The notes: generated by a model not told the origin, from the sequence alone. A stretch of 64,000 nt of DNA from Ruminococcaceae bacterium BL-4 (GCA_902809935.1 LR778134.1:1612001-1676000); one strand, 5' to 3'; shown: positions 10,501 through 18,387, counted from the stretch's first letter. Made by a program: numbers and translations.

Positions 10501-12558
10501 ACAAAAAATCCCGTTGTAATCAGTAAACGTTCGGCTACAATTGTTGGAGAGACGGAGAGCAAAGCTTATTCTGGAAGTGAACAGTCCATTACGACTGCGA
10601 AAATTTCTGACGAGACACCGCTTGCTTCCGGTCAGACCCTGAGCGAGTATTCCTATTCTGCAAAGGGAACAGATAAGGGCGTTTATAAAGGAACGTTCCA
10701 GAAGGAAAATACCAAAATTACAGAAAACGGGACAGATGTAACCGGAAATTATTCGATCGAATATGTTCCCGGAACCCTTTCAATCGAAGCCAAATTGATT
10801 ACTGCTGCAGATATCAGTTTGCAGGCAGAAAATAAGATTTATGACGGCAGCGATGAGGAACCGAAGTATACATTAACCGTTAAGACGGTTGATGGGGAAA
10901 AAGTTCAGGTCGAAGCTCAAAGTGTGAAGTTCTCTGACAAAAATGTTTCTTATGATGGCGGCAATGTTGCAGATAAAGATGTAACAGCAACAGGGCTAAA
11001 GCTAATAGGGGATGCTTCTTCTAATTATCAGCTGTCAATTGATAACATTACAGCAAAAGCAAAGATCAATCCAGCTAAGGCTGCAGTAAGTGCAGATTCC
11101 AAAACAAAGACTTATGGAGATTCTGATCCGGAATTAACAGCGACTGTCACTGGGACGGTTCCTGGTGAGGCACTGGAATATTCTCTCAGTCGTGATTCAG
11201 GAGAAGACGCGCAGACTTATGGAATTCATGTAACCCTTACCGGCAGTTCTGCACTCCCTGGAAACTATCAAATTAGTACACAGGACAGTACTTTAACAAT
11301 TAGTCCTTATCAGATCACCGAAGAAAATTTTGAGTTCAAGGCTTCGGATAAAGTTTATGATGGAAACAAAACGGACACTAGCTATACGATTACGGTAAAA
11401 GGTCTGCCAAATCAAGATCAGCTGACTGCAACTGCTGGAGATGTTTTGTTTAACAGTGCAAATGTTGATGCTGCGAAAGAGGTAGAAGCGACTCATCTTA
11501 GCCTCAGTGGAGAGGCAGCGAAAAATTATCAGTTGCCGGAAACGCTTATCTTGAAGGTACCTGCAAAGATCAATCCAGCAAAAATCACAATTATTGGCCA
11601 TTCGAATAGCTTTGTTTATAATGGAACAGAGCAGATGGTCAGTGGTGCGGATGTTACAGGAACTTTGGAAGGATACAGATTTGCTGCCAATCCGGATACG
11701 CTTTCCGTGAAACGTACGGATGTGGGAACAACCCAGATGGGACTCACAGACAGTATGACATATGATATCTACAATGTCGCTTCTAACAGCACCCATCAGG
11801 AAGAAAATGATCCAGTTACAGGGGCAGCAATGACCAGTTATTATCGTAATAACTATCAACTTTCAGTAACGGATGGAGCAATTACCATTACGGCAGCTCC
11901 GGTAATTCCGCCCGTAACCCCGCCGGTGGTTCCGCCCGTAACCCCGCCGACTGTTCCTCCAACAACTCCCCCTATCAATAACCATATACCGACAGGAACG
12001 ACGCCGAATGGTGCGACTCCGGTAGCTCCAGCTCCAGCTCCTGCCCCAAAAATTGTAGCTGAGGAAACGACGACAGTGCCTGATCAGAATCCTCCCGCTG
12101 CCCAAAAAGCAGAGAATGTACAGCTTCAGGATTCTCCTGCTCCAAAGGCAGCCCCAACAGAAAATTGGGCGCTTCTGAATTTGATCCTTTGTATTCTGAC
12201 AGTGCTTGGCAGTGTAGCACTTCTGCTTACCTTCTTCTTCCGTAAGAAGAAAGAGGAAGAAAACAGAGAGAAAAAGCAAGACCAATATATCGCCTCAAGA
12301 ACACAGAATGATCAGGAAAAGAAAGACCAAGTAAAACGTCATGGTGTATGGCGTTTTATCAGCTTGATTCCGTCAGTTGGTTCTATCATTGCATTTGTTC
12401 TTACAGAAAATATGAGCAATCCAATGGCTATTTTTGATCAGTGGACAGTAATGATGGCAGTTATTGCTGTGATTCAAGTTGCAATTATGATCCTTTCTAA
12501 GAAGAGATACGACAAAGAGGATCATGATAACGATCAAACAAGAAATGCAAATGCGTAA
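4549..12558 (+). CDS. Giant surface protein with InlB-type, MucBP-like and YDG/MBG repeats
   Basis: A 2,669-residue secreted adhesin-like protein. Residues 1-31 form a signal peptide ending TAFA. Residues about 55-860 hold InlB B-type repeats (FDTQGG...GY.F.GW motifs) and MucBP-like repeats. From about residue 1037 to 2300 there are more than ten beta-sandwich repeats introduced by K.YDG (for example KVYDGSTNAKG, KPYDGTTDADG) with MBG-like units (KTYGDSDPELT, FVYNGTEQ). A proline-rich stalk (PPVTPPVVPP type) lies near residue 2452. The C-terminus has three hydrophobic segments (about 2539-2563, then WRFISLIPSVGSIIAFVL and VMMAVIAVIQVAIMIL) separated by charged loops, and no LPXTG motif. Start ATG has GGAGG 12 bases upstream. 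It probably mediates attachment or carbohydrate binding at the cell surface; the ligand cannot be deduced. A SARP-like regulator follows. Confidence 0.88.
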   Translation: MKKGRNLWNRIVSLMLTVSMVFTMAPMTAFAQDTATVKTASSSAASSEKQKTPTYYTVEFYADKAESQLISSQQIEKGGTALEPRVSGKDGYCFTGWDQSFSNITENLKIHAKYRVLAKYKVTINYVFGDGTMAAPSYVAEVEKGKNFTANVKSPAVTGFTPDRAAVNLNVSSIAADVTEKVTYMSGMQNYTVKHLFQNVEGTDYIVNNDLTQTLSGEAGNQTDAKAKTVEGFTPQSVTQTSIAPDGSTVVEIFYDRNQYTLSYDTDGGSYIDPVIYRYGQAIAQPQNPTKTGYEFDGWSESYSTMPAQDITLTSKWKTTEVKYTVVYWKENADDDGYSYDSMAERSGLTGTDADYDALNEPGFELNQEKTDESAVTISGAGTTIRNVYYQRKTYTLTFKVEDWWSGNWRTVYTHANIKYQQNLEDWWAEASAQNNEYLWYISKNGGTFYTAAPTMPEGGLTVYGQKSSGFSFIYYYEYGTDHKIHNSFKVNRNNWYFTKEDFIDIPGFTYYSNNGADQDRYFIYYTRNSYNIKFVTNGGPAVNDIVGIPYEQNISWTPQNYQVGVTTKTENGRTLYFAGWYDNEALAGDAYTFEGKTMPAKDLLLYAKWVPKQVTVTFDTQGGTQIDSQTFTAGGTVQKPADPTRGTDTFESWTRNGVPFSFSTQIMEDTTLQANYSTDTTDTYTIKYVDADDPTKEIAPSDTGSGQPNSTITVSAKAIDGYQPVVTSTSVVLNRDQIEIKLAYKKLDNWSYTIHYKDTSGTQIATDTTGTSSAASMVAFYQVIGGYQVQDTSAVLTKENHEYTFVYDKMELYSVYYQMENLDGSYTTFKTLIGNQLESAPEKVPTVGYDEKEYTPNANNPQTISGGVQYVKFDLRSYTITYHYDSVDGETYKTDSYKVGQSVTAEPLPAEKGYHFSGWVGMVVTMPSNNVDVYCSRTIDQYTVNFAVKSGSETYGSLDKSSATVDYQNSLKSDDIPTTLPNNECYFVEWQNQDGQKVTVDEMMSAKVTGNTTYYAVFSHNGNMNAGVSAPNVVKTYDGHAYGITVALSGDAEGADVRYMDENGNYTLTQSPSFTHVKRNAAEGVESYAVSYQVTKDHYTAYCGSATVTINPADLTAAYHGKTINYADLESYDPQADVVVSGFVNHETASTAMKYTAPAVVKPTGSGSHTLTPSDGKANDYNFQYESGTLTVDQAQRKLTVTGGNFTYDGNEHGVTYEITPVSEATDEISYSTDGTTWQSDPIVQKDVGSVTVYVKVKSSDPNYAPVIGSAAVTITPKPLTGTFTARKTYDGTAEAKDVLSKMIVTGAVSGDEIQYNTDHITAVFDNQNAGSNKALTIEGVELSGDSAKNYTLSVRGTGVIDPKELSVSAYAEDKVYDGSTNAKGTFGSLQGIIGNDQVTVGGGNFQFEDKNVGTDKNVIVNGITLTGNDCGNYFMKGTASATANITAKELDLIASADNKSYDGTTDATGAVTVLDRIIGEDDVAFNFSKLSFQFDTSDVGTDKEVTISGITLDGKDAQNYVMPEVLSTKANITPLLVTANIKVSDKEYDGNTNAAIESSEFSVPDQVKQLLNEAGVTIDIGNAEANFSDKNVGEGKMVAVTGIALANNAKGNFALSSAEDTTTANIAAKPVTLAITAADKPYDGNQTATLTGASCDGLIQNDQVEVSWEKATATFDDEQVGANKTVTAHGVGLIGSDAKNYQPTVETTEASITKRALKLGTDVVFSAKDKIYDGTVDADGVIDFNTVNLLDSDKADGMADSSKISVTADFAFADKNQGTNKTVNVTNIKLSGPSAGNYELLDENGNPLNKASITAVISPRPVAITVNVDSKPYDGTTDADGKIVSVDGILNNEVTVSLDSLTFVDPNAGTDKNVNAVVSIKKNELGNYILNPVAAKGTITKLEVTLTLSPIDRTYDGTNVVQITASHNLDDIKIGNDDVALSNVPITGTVAEADASESAKEVSLASEPALTGAQNENYTLTVTKNPVVISKRSATIVGETESKAYSGSEQSITTAKISDETPLASGQTLSEYSYSAKGTDKGVYKGTFQKENTKITENGTDVTGNYSIEYVPGTLSIEAKLITAADISLQAENKIYDGSDEEPKYTLTVKTVDGEKVQVEAQSVKFSDKNVSYDGGNVADKDVTATGLKLIGDASSNYQLSIDNITAKAKINPAKAAVSADSKTKTYGDSDPELTATVTGTVPGEALEYSLSRDSGEDAQTYGIHVTLTGSSALPGNYQISTQDSTLTISPYQITEENFEFKASDKVYDGNKTDTSYTITVKGLPNQDQLTATAGDVLFNSANVDAAKEVEATHLSLSGEAAKNYQLPETLILKVPAKINPAKITIIGHSNSFVYNGTEQMVSGADVTGTLEGYRFAANPDTLSVKRTDVGTTQMGLTDSMTYDIYNVASNSTHQEENDPVTGAAMTSYYRNNYQLSVTDGAITITAAPVIPPVTPPVVPPVTPPTVPPTTPPINNHIPTGTTPNGATPVAPAPAPAPKIVAEETTTVPDQNPPAAQKAENVQLQDSPAPKAAPTENWALLNLILCILTVLGSVALLLTFFFRKKKEEENREKKQDQYIASRTQNDQEKKDQVKRHGVWRFISLIPSVGSIIAFVLTENMSNPMAIFDQWTVMMAVIAVIQVAIMILSKKRYDKEDHDNDQTRNANA

Positions 12559-12592
12559 TTCCAATTGAAAAATTATTTTTCGTAAAAATGAA

Positions 12593-12633
12593 GAACAGCC
12601 GCTTTGAATTCTAAAGTGGCTGTTCTCTTTTTT
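12593..12633 (+). terminator. Terminator after the adhesin gene
   Basis: GAACAGCC at 12593-12600 and GGCTGTTC at 12618-12625 form a long stem extended inward by CTTT/AAAG, followed by CTTTTTT. Confidence 0.85.
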
Positions 12634-12658
12634 ATCTATTGGGAATGAATTTGTTTTC

Positions 12659-12687
12659 TTGCATATTTAAAACAAATTTTATATAAT
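12659..12687 (+). promoter_or_regulatory. Promoter of the SARP-like regulator
   Basis: TTGCAT (12659-12664), 17-base spacer, TATAAT (12682-12687). The regulator therefore has its own near-consensus promoter behind the adhesin terminator. Confidence 0.75.
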
Positions 12688-12761
12688 GAAAAAGAAAATA
12701 ATTTACAAAATATTCCAGAAGTCACCCGATCTATTTTTTGTAATGCAAAGGTGGGAGTAGA

Positions 12762-14000
12762 GTGGAACCATTTAAGGTTACGATGTTTGGTGAATTTAGC
12801 GTTTACTGGAAAGACCATTGTATTGTAGAAGCAGGAACGCGCCTTAATAAACCTTTTGAGGTGTTGATTTTGCTTTTTCAAAGGCGCGATCTGAGAATTT
12901 CTAATGAAGAATTGATGAATCGCCTATGGAATGAAGACAGTAAAGCGGATAATCCTGCCGGAGCATTAAAATCGGCTATTTATTTGTTGCGCCAACTATT
13001 AAAAAAAGCAGATCCTGAAACGAATTTTATTTTTACAGAAGGGAAACAGTATGTTTGGAATCCGGAAATTCCCGTTCAAGTAGATTTGTGGGATTTTGAG
13101 GATATTGTATTAAAAGTAAAGTATGACGATCTTTTGGAAGAGGAAAAATTGCAGCTTTGTCGAAGAGCAATTCACTTATATACCGGTGACTTTTTGCCTG
13201 GATTATCTGAACATCAGTGGGCAATTCAGCAGTCGGTTTATTACCGGCGTTTATATATGGATGCCATTGAAATAATTGGTGATTTGCTTTTTTCAAAAGG
13301 AAGTCGGGACTATTGGAACGAATTGCTTTCTATTTGTAATCGGGCAATTTTAACAGACCCTTTTAATGAAAAGCTATATATCCTTTTATTTAAAACCATG
13401 CAGCAGTTAGATATGAAACAGGAAATTTTGAATTATTATCCAGTTGTCTCCCAGAACTATTTTGATGAAATGGGAGAACAGATGCCTCAGATTGTGCGAA
13501 ATATTTATCAGTGGGCTTCGAACAGCACTTATCATACAATTAAGGATATCTATCAGATTGAACAGGATTTGGAAGGAACCATTCGCAGTGAACGGCCAAT
13601 TAATGGCGCTTATTTTTGTTCCTATGAAGTCTTTAAACATATTTTTCATATGATTGTGAGAAGCGCTGATCGGGAAAATAACTGTGTTATTTTAATGCTG
13701 CTTACTTTGTCATTGGAAAATGGTATGGATTTTTCTAAAGATCAATTCAATAAAACGATGGAGATGCTAAAGGAAGTCATTGAGACAACTATGCGAAAAG
13801 GGGATGTGTTCAGTCGCTATAGTCGGAATCAGTTTGTATTGATGCTGCCGGTCAAGAAATCAAAAGACAGTAAGCAAGTTGAAAAACGTCTTCGGCAGGC
13901 ATTTTCAAAACATCATCCACCACTGCCGGTTTATTTGGAGGTTATTACAGGACTTCCGTCTTCTGTTGTTATTAATCAAAGTGAAATTAATAGAATATAA
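12762..14000 (+). CDS. SARP/BTAD-family transcriptional regulator with degenerate GGDEF-like C-terminus
   Basis: A 412-residue protein. Residues 1-95 form an OmpR-like winged helix (FKVTMFGEFSV..., ISNEELMNRLW). Residues about 100-240 match the bacterial transcriptional activator domain, a TPR-like fold (LYTGDFLPG, RRLYMDAIEIIGDLL, ILTDPFNEKLYILLFKTM). The region 285-390 resembles a diguanylate cyclase fold, but the signature is RYSRNQF at about residue 349 where active enzymes have RYGGDEF, so catalysis is unlikely and it may be a sensory or dimer module. Start GTG 12762 has AAGGTGGGAG upstream. Its position directly after the adhesin and the heptad repeats before that gene suggest it activates the adhesin. 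Confidence 0.8.
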   Translation: MEPFKVTMFGEFSVYWKDHCIVEAGTRLNKPFEVLILLFQRRDLRISNEELMNRLWNEDSKADNPAGALKSAIYLLRQLLKKADPETNFIFTEGKQYVWNPEIPVQVDLWDFEDIVLKVKYDDLLEEEKLQLCRRAIHLYTGDFLPGLSEHQWAIQQSVYYRRLYMDAIEIIGDLLFSKGSRDYWNELLSICNRAILTDPFNEKLYILLFKTMQQLDMKQEILNYYPVVSQNYFDEMGEQMPQIVRNIYQWASNSTYHTIKDIYQIEQDLEGTIRSERPINGAYFCSYEVFKHIFHMIVRSADRENNCVILMLLTLSLENGMDFSKDQFNKTMEMLKEVIETTMRKGDVFSRYSRNQFVLMLPVKKSKDSKQVEKRLRQAFSKHHPPLPVYLEVITGLPSSVVINQSEINRI

Positions 14001-14099
14001 AGTAACCATTAGGGATTGTTGATTGATTTAAATAAAGCAAAAAATTATAAAAACTCTGCAAAAAATCATTTTAAAACGAATCTTTTTTCTTTATTTGCA

Positions 14100-14128
14100 T
14101 TCAAATTTCGTTTATTTTCCCGTATAAT
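14100..14128 (+). promoter_or_regulatory. Promoter of glnA
   Basis: TTCAAA (14100-14105), 17-base spacer, TATAAT (14123-14128). The -35 is weak. The 50-base leader to the ATG at 14180 has only a short TTCT/AGAGAA hairpin and no terminator, unlike the glnN leader. Confidence 0.6.
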
Positions 14129-14179
14129 AAAAATATTCTGTTGCAGAGAAGTATCAAAATGGTTTAGGAGGAAGCTCTT

Positions 14180-15502
14180 ATGAACTATACCCGTGATGAA
14201 GTGTTGCAATATGTAGAAGAGAATGACGTGAAATTTATTCGGATTTCGTTCTGCGATATTTTTGGCAACCAAAGAAATGTTTCCGTAATGCCTTCGGAAT
14301 TGATTCGCGCATTTGATTTAGGAATTTCGTTTGATGCTAGTATGGTTCGCGGATTTTTGAATGCCAACGAATCTGATCTGTTTTTGGTGCCGGATGCCAA
14401 TACGTTGACCCCTATGCCATGGCGCCCCTCAGAGGGGCAGGTTGTACGCCTTTTCTGTAATATTCGTACGCCAGACGGTTCTCCTTTTGTAGGGGACTGC
14501 AGAACCTTGCTGCGGAGCGCCCGTGCTCAGATTCTCGATGAATTTGGATTGGTCTGCAAAGCGGGAACTGAATGTGAATTTTATCTTTTTAAGACAAATG
14601 AAGATGGAAATCCGACTCTGATTCCTCAGGATCATGGAACCTATTGTGATGTAGCACCAAATGATAAAGGGGAGAATGTCAGACGGCAAATTTGTCTTAG
14701 TCTTGAAGAGATGGGAATGCGCCCCGAAAGCAGCCGCCATGAGCTTGGACCAGGGCAAAATGAGATTGATTTTAAGTATAGTGATATTTTGACAGCTGCC
14801 GACCGTTTGGTTGCTTTTAAAGCGGCTGTTAAATCGATTGCCGCTGCAGGAGGACTCTATGCAACCTTTATGCCAAAACCGCTGGAGAATGAAAGCGGGA
14901 GCGGGCTTCATATTAATCTTTCTCTTTACTGCGATGGCGAAAACCTTTTTAAACTTGACCCTGGTGAGCATAACCCTATTGCAGAGAGCTTTTTGGCGGG
15001 CATTCTGCGCCGAATTCGTGAAATTACCTGCTTTTTGAATCCGGTTCCAAATTCTTATGCAAGATTTGGAAATTTTGAAGCACCAAAATATGTGAGCTGG
15101 TCTCATCAGAATCGTTCGCAGCTGGTACGAATTCCAGCTTCTTGGGGCTCTTATGCTCGTATGGAACTAAGAAGTCCCGACCCAGGCTGCAGCCCTTATC
15201 TGAGCTTTGCATTGCTTCTTTATGCCGGCATGGAAGGAATTCGGGAGAAGCTGCCTCTCTGTGAGCCGGAGAACCGGAACCTCTTTACCGCCTCTCAGAA
15301 AGAACTGCAGCATTTAGAGATGCTTCCGGAAAGTTTGGAAGAAGCATTGGATCTTGCAGAAAAGAGTGAATTTGTTCACCGCTATGTTCCGAATCCCCTT
15401 TTGAACTGTTATCTTACAGAAAAGCGTAAGGAATGGGAAAAATATCTAACCTGTGGTGATACTAGAAAATACGAAATGGAAACATATTTTTTGCGCATGT
15501 AA
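14180..15502 (+). CDS. glnA: Glutamine synthetase type I
   Basis: A 440-residue GSI of alpha type length. It makes glutamine from glutamate, ammonia and ATP as a dodecamer. Recognisable features are the N-terminal CDIFGNQRNVSVMPSEL segment, the catalytic-domain GTECEFYLF, ESSRHELGPGQNEIDF and FMPKPLENESGSGLHINLSL motifs, and SYARFGNFEAPKYVSWSHQNRSQLVRIPA near the C-terminal third. The adenylylation-type insertion is absent, as usual in Firmicutes. ATG 14180 has GGAGGAAG. An ANTAR regulator follows after 43 bases on the same strand and probably in the same transcript. With glnN at the window start the organism has two GS types close together. Confidence 0.93.
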   Translation: MNYTRDEVLQYVEENDVKFIRISFCDIFGNQRNVSVMPSELIRAFDLGISFDASMVRGFLNANESDLFLVPDANTLTPMPWRPSEGQVVRLFCNIRTPDGSPFVGDCRTLLRSARAQILDEFGLVCKAGTECEFYLFKTNEDGNPTLIPQDHGTYCDVAPNDKGENVRRQICLSLEEMGMRPESSRHELGPGQNEIDFKYSDILTAADRLVAFKAAVKSIAAAGGLYATFMPKPLENESGSGLHINLSLYCDGENLFKLDPGEHNPIAESFLAGILRRIREITCFLNPVPNSYARFGNFEAPKYVSWSHQNRSQLVRIPASWGSYARMELRSPDPGCSPYLSFALLLYAGMEGIREKLPLCEPENRNLFTASQKELQHLEMLPESLEEALDLAEKSEFVHRYVPNPLLNCYLTEKRKEWEKYLTCGDTRKYEMETYFLRM

Positions 15503-15545
15503 AAAAGATTTTTTAATGAAAGATCAAAGGAAAAGGGGATGAAGG

Positions 15546-16115
15546 GTGGATAGCGTATTGATTGTGTCCAGTACGAGTAAAGGACAAAAATATTTCTCGG
15601 ATTTTTTGAATGCACATGAATTTAACCGTATTGGAATGGCAGCTTCCGGCGGAGAAGCCCGTAGAATCCTTTTGGAAATACCTTATGATTTAGTTGTGAT
15701 CAATGCCCCTTTAAGAGATGAATTCGGGCACGAATTGGCGATTGATTTGAGTAACACGACTTCTGCCGGTGTTTTGATGGTCGTTAAAAGTGAACTGGCA
15801 GATTCTGTATCGCTTCGTGTGGAAGATGAAGGTGTTATCGTTGTTTCAAAGCCAATTAACAGAACAATCTTTTATCAGTCTCTGCGTTTGTCTTTGATTG
15901 CCAATAAACGCCTTGCAATTTTGCAAAAAGAGAACAGTCGCCTGCAGAAAAAAGTCAATGAGCTAAGAGAAGTCGGTAGAGCAAAATGTGCTTTGGTACA
16001 GTATCGCCATTTGACGGAGCAGGAGGCTCATCACTTTATTGAAAAACAGGCGATGGATCAGCGGCTTTCTGTCTTAGACATTGCAGAAGATATCCTGAGA
16101 ACTTACGAAGGATAA
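15546..16115 (+). CDS. ANTAR-domain antiterminator with degenerate receiver domain
   Basis: A 189-residue protein. Residues 1-115 look like a response-regulator receiver, but the position of the phospho-accepting aspartate at the end of beta-3 reads LVVIN, so Asn replaces Asp. A coiled-coil linker (LQKENSRLQKKVNEL) leads to an ANTAR RNA-binding domain at about 132-187 (RAKCALVQYRHLTEQEAHHFIEKQAM-type pattern with the conserved AMD.R and IAEDIL). ANTAR proteins bind paired hexaloop hairpins in nascent RNA and prevent termination, often at nitrogen genes. Start GTG 15546 follows AAAAGGGGATGA. Located after glnA and within reach of the glnN leader terminator, it is likely a nitrogen-assimilation antiterminator; its input signal is unlikely to be phosphorylation. 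Confidence 0.85.
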   Translation: MDSVLIVSSTSKGQKYFSDFLNAHEFNRIGMAASGGEARRILLEIPYDLVVINAPLRDEFGHELAIDLSNTTSAGVLMVVKSELADSVSLRVEDEGVIVVSKPINRTIFYQSLRLSLIANKRLAILQKENSRLQKKVNELREVGRAKCALVQYRHLTEQEAHHFIEKQAMDQRLSVLDIAEDILRTYEG

Positions 16116-16130
16116 AATATTTTTATAAAA

Positions 16131-16166
16131 AGGCTCTGGAAAAGTAATTTTCCAGAGCCTTTTTGT
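16131..16166 (+). terminator. Terminator after the glnA-ANTAR unit
   Basis: Thirteen-base perfect arms AGGCTCTGGAAAA (16131-16143) and TTTTCCAGAGCCT (16148-16160) followed by TTTTTG. Confidence 0.9.
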
Positions 16167-16319
16167 TCGCATAAATTTTGATTTGTTTATACTTTGAGAG
16201 AGTCAAATTCCAAAAATAAATGATAAAAAAAATCAATTTTAGATAATTTATCCAAAAAATACATTGTAAGTTCTATATAAAAATCGACAGGTATTATTGA
16301 TTTTTTATAAGTTGTTGTG

Positions 16320-16348
16320 TTAACATAGAGAACGTTAAGTCCTATTAT
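16320..16348 (+). promoter_or_regulatory. Promoter of the pxp operon
   Basis: TTAACA (16320-16325), 17-base spacer, TATTAT (16343-16348). The 150 bases upstream are AT-rich with no gene. Confidence 0.6.
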
Positions 16349-16377
16349 ACTTTATTTTTTAAAGGAGAGTGCTGTAT

Positions 16378-17148
16378 ATGAGTTGGATTGATTTGAATTG
16401 TGATTTAGGGGAAAGCTTTGGCGCTTACAAAATCGGGAGAGATCAAGAGATCATTCCATTTATTACTTCTGCAAACGTCGGCTGTGGTTTTCATGCGGGA
16501 GATCCCTGCGTAATGGACGAGACAGTAAAAATGTGCAAAAAAAATCATGTTGCGGTAGGTGCACATCCTGGATTTCCGGATCTAATGGGTTTTGGACGCC
16601 GCAAGATGACCATTACACCTGCCGAGGCAAAAGCTTATGTGAAGTACCAGCTTGGTGCACTGCGTGCATTCTGTGATGCAAGCGGAGTCGAACTGCAGCA
16701 CGTAAAGCCACATGGGGCTCTTTATAATATGGCAGGAAAGGACTATGATCTTGCGCGTGGAATTGCCGAGGGAATTTATGAAGTCGATCCTAAGTTGATT
16801 CTGATGGCTCTTTCCGGCAGTCAGATGATTCGTGCAGCATCCGATATTGGGCTGCGCGCAGCAAGTGAAGTCTTTGCAGATCGTGCTTATCAGGCGGATG
16901 GCAGCCTTGTTCCACGCGGAACTCCGGGAGCAGTCATTCATGATGTAGACGAGTGTATCAAGAGAATTATTGGGATGGTCAAGAAGCATCAGGTGATCGC
17001 GATTACGGGGGAAACTGTGCAGCTTTCTCCACAGTCGATTTGTGTTCATGGGGATACCCCGGAAGCAGTGGAATTTGTGAAGAACATTCGTGAAAGCCTG
17101 CAAAAAGAGGGAATCAAACTCTGTAATTTAGTGGAAGGGCTTCGCTGA
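16378..17148 (+). CDS. pxpA: 5-oxoprolinase subunit A (LamB/YcsF family)
   Basis: A 256-residue protein with the YcsF/LamB signature: [20 protein letters not shown] at the N-terminus, [37 protein letters not shown] and [14 protein letters not shown]. With PxpB and PxpC it forms the ATP-dependent 5-oxoprolinase that opens pyroglutamate to glutamate. The start is placed at ATG 16378 rather than GTG 16369 because AAAGGAG at 16361-16367 is correctly spaced and family members begin here. First gene of pxpA - NRAMP-like - pxpB - pxpC. Confidence 0.93.
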   Translation: MSWIDLNCDLGESFGAYKIGRDQEIIPFITSANVGCGFHAGDPCVMDETVKMCKKNHVAVGAHPGFPDLMGFGRRKMTITPAEAKAYVKYQLGALRAFCDASGVELQHVKPHGALYNMAGKDYDLARGIAEGIYEVDPKLILMALSGSQMIRAASDIGLRAASEVFADRAYQADGSLVPRGTPGAVIHDVDECIKRIIGMVKKHQVIAITGETVQLSPQSICVHGDTPEAVEFVKNIRESLQKEGIKLCNLVEGLR

Positions 17149-17176
17149 ATTTTGGGATAAAGAAGGGGGAGTCCAT

Positions 17177-18370
17177 ATGGAGAAAAAGAAATCGGATTTG
17201 GGAGTGCTTTTAGGTGCAGCCTTTATTATGGCAATTTCTTCAAGCGGACCTGGATTTTTAACGCAGACAGCAAAATTTGTCAATGATTATCATGGTGGAT
17301 TTGGCTTTGTCATTTTGATTTCGATGATTCTTGCAATTATTGTACAGCTTAATGTCTGGAGAGTTTTGTGTGTTTCCGGTCTGCGTGGGCAGGATGTTGC
17401 CAATAAAGTGCTGCCGGGCATGGGCTATGTCATTGCTGCGCTGATTGTTATTGGTGGATTGGTCTTTAATATCGGAAATGTTGGGGGCGGTGCACTGGGC
17501 TTTAATGCCCTTTTGGGTGTTGATTTAAAATGGGGCTATATCATTACCTGTGCTTTCGGCGTTCTAATTTTTCTGTTTAAAAACGCTGGAAAAGCCATGG
17601 ATATGCTTACAAAAGTTCTTGGCGGCATAATGATTGCCATCATCCTGATCGTTATCTTTATTGTCCAGCCACCGGTGGGGATGGCCTTAAAAGAGACCTT
17701 TGTGCCTTCTGTTGGCTATACCACATTGTTCCCTGCAATTCTGACTCTTCTCGGTGGGACAGTCGGCGGGTACATTACATTTTCTGGTGCACATCGTTTG
17801 ATTGATGCCGGAATCACCAAAGAAGAACATCTTGGACAGATAAAAAAGAGTTCCGTGATGGGAATCGGCGTTGCAACGCTTGTTCGTATTCTTCTGTTCC
17901 TAGCAATTCTTGGCGTAGTGGTAAAAGGGGTTTCATTGGACCCTTCTAATCCTGCCGCAGATGCATTTAAGCAGGGCGCCGGTGAACTTGGCTATCGATT
18001 CTTTGGACTGGTTCTGATTTCCGCGTCAATTACTGCTGTTGTGGGTGCAGCCTATACTTCCGTTTCTTTTTTGAAAACACTGAGCAAAACGGTCGCAAAA
18101 TATGAGAAATGGTTTATAGTCGGATTTATTATACTCTCTACTCTTGTAATGGAGGTGCTTGGCCAGCCGGCACAGCTTCTGGTTCTGGCGGGCGCACTTA
18201 ATGGATTGATTCTTCCTCTGACTTTGGGAATTTGTCTGGTCGCTTCGCAGAAACCGGAAATCATGGGGAAGAGCTATCATCATCCGAAAGTCCTTTTGAT
18301 TCTTGGCATTGTTGTTGTGATTCTTTCCGCTTATCTGGGCATTACTTCTCTGGGTAAGCTCTTTGCATAA
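17177..18370 (+). CDS. NRAMP-like transporter lacking the metal-site motif (YcsG type)
   Basis: A 397-residue polytopic membrane protein with about 11 hydrophobic segments. The SSGPGFLTQTAKF opening corresponds to NRAMP helix 1, but the metal-binding DPGN is absent (QTAKFV follows GPGFL), and the helix-6 MPH motif is replaced by a stretch reading FSGAHRL. It is therefore unlikely to be a standard Mn/Fe transporter. B. subtilis ycsG, an NRAMP-related gene, sits in the same place beside ycsF (pxpA), and the location between pxpA and pxpB suggests it imports 5-oxoproline or a related organic acid. ATG 17177 has AAGGGGGAG. Substrate is inference only. Confidence 0.8.
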   Translation: MEKKKSDLGVLLGAAFIMAISSSGPGFLTQTAKFVNDYHGGFGFVILISMILAIIVQLNVWRVLCVSGLRGQDVANKVLPGMGYVIAALIVIGGLVFNIGNVGGGALGFNALLGVDLKWGYIITCAFGVLIFLFKNAGKAMDMLTKVLGGIMIAIILIVIFIVQPPVGMALKETFVPSVGYTTLFPAILTLLGGTVGGYITFSGAHRLIDAGITKEEHLGQIKKSSVMGIGVATLVRILLFLAILGVVVKGVSLDPSNPAADAFKQGAGELGYRFFGLVLISASITAVVGAAYTSVSFLKTLSKTVAKYEKWFIVGFIILSTLVMEVLGQPAQLLVLAGALNGLILPLTLGICLVASQKPEIMGKSYHHPKVLLILGIVVVILSAYLGITSLGKLFA

Positions 18371-18387
18371 AGGAGGAGGGAAAAATT

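Noticed and set aside
14129-14179. ANTAR target in the glnA leader
   Set aside because: Only a 4-base-stem hairpin and no terminator are present.
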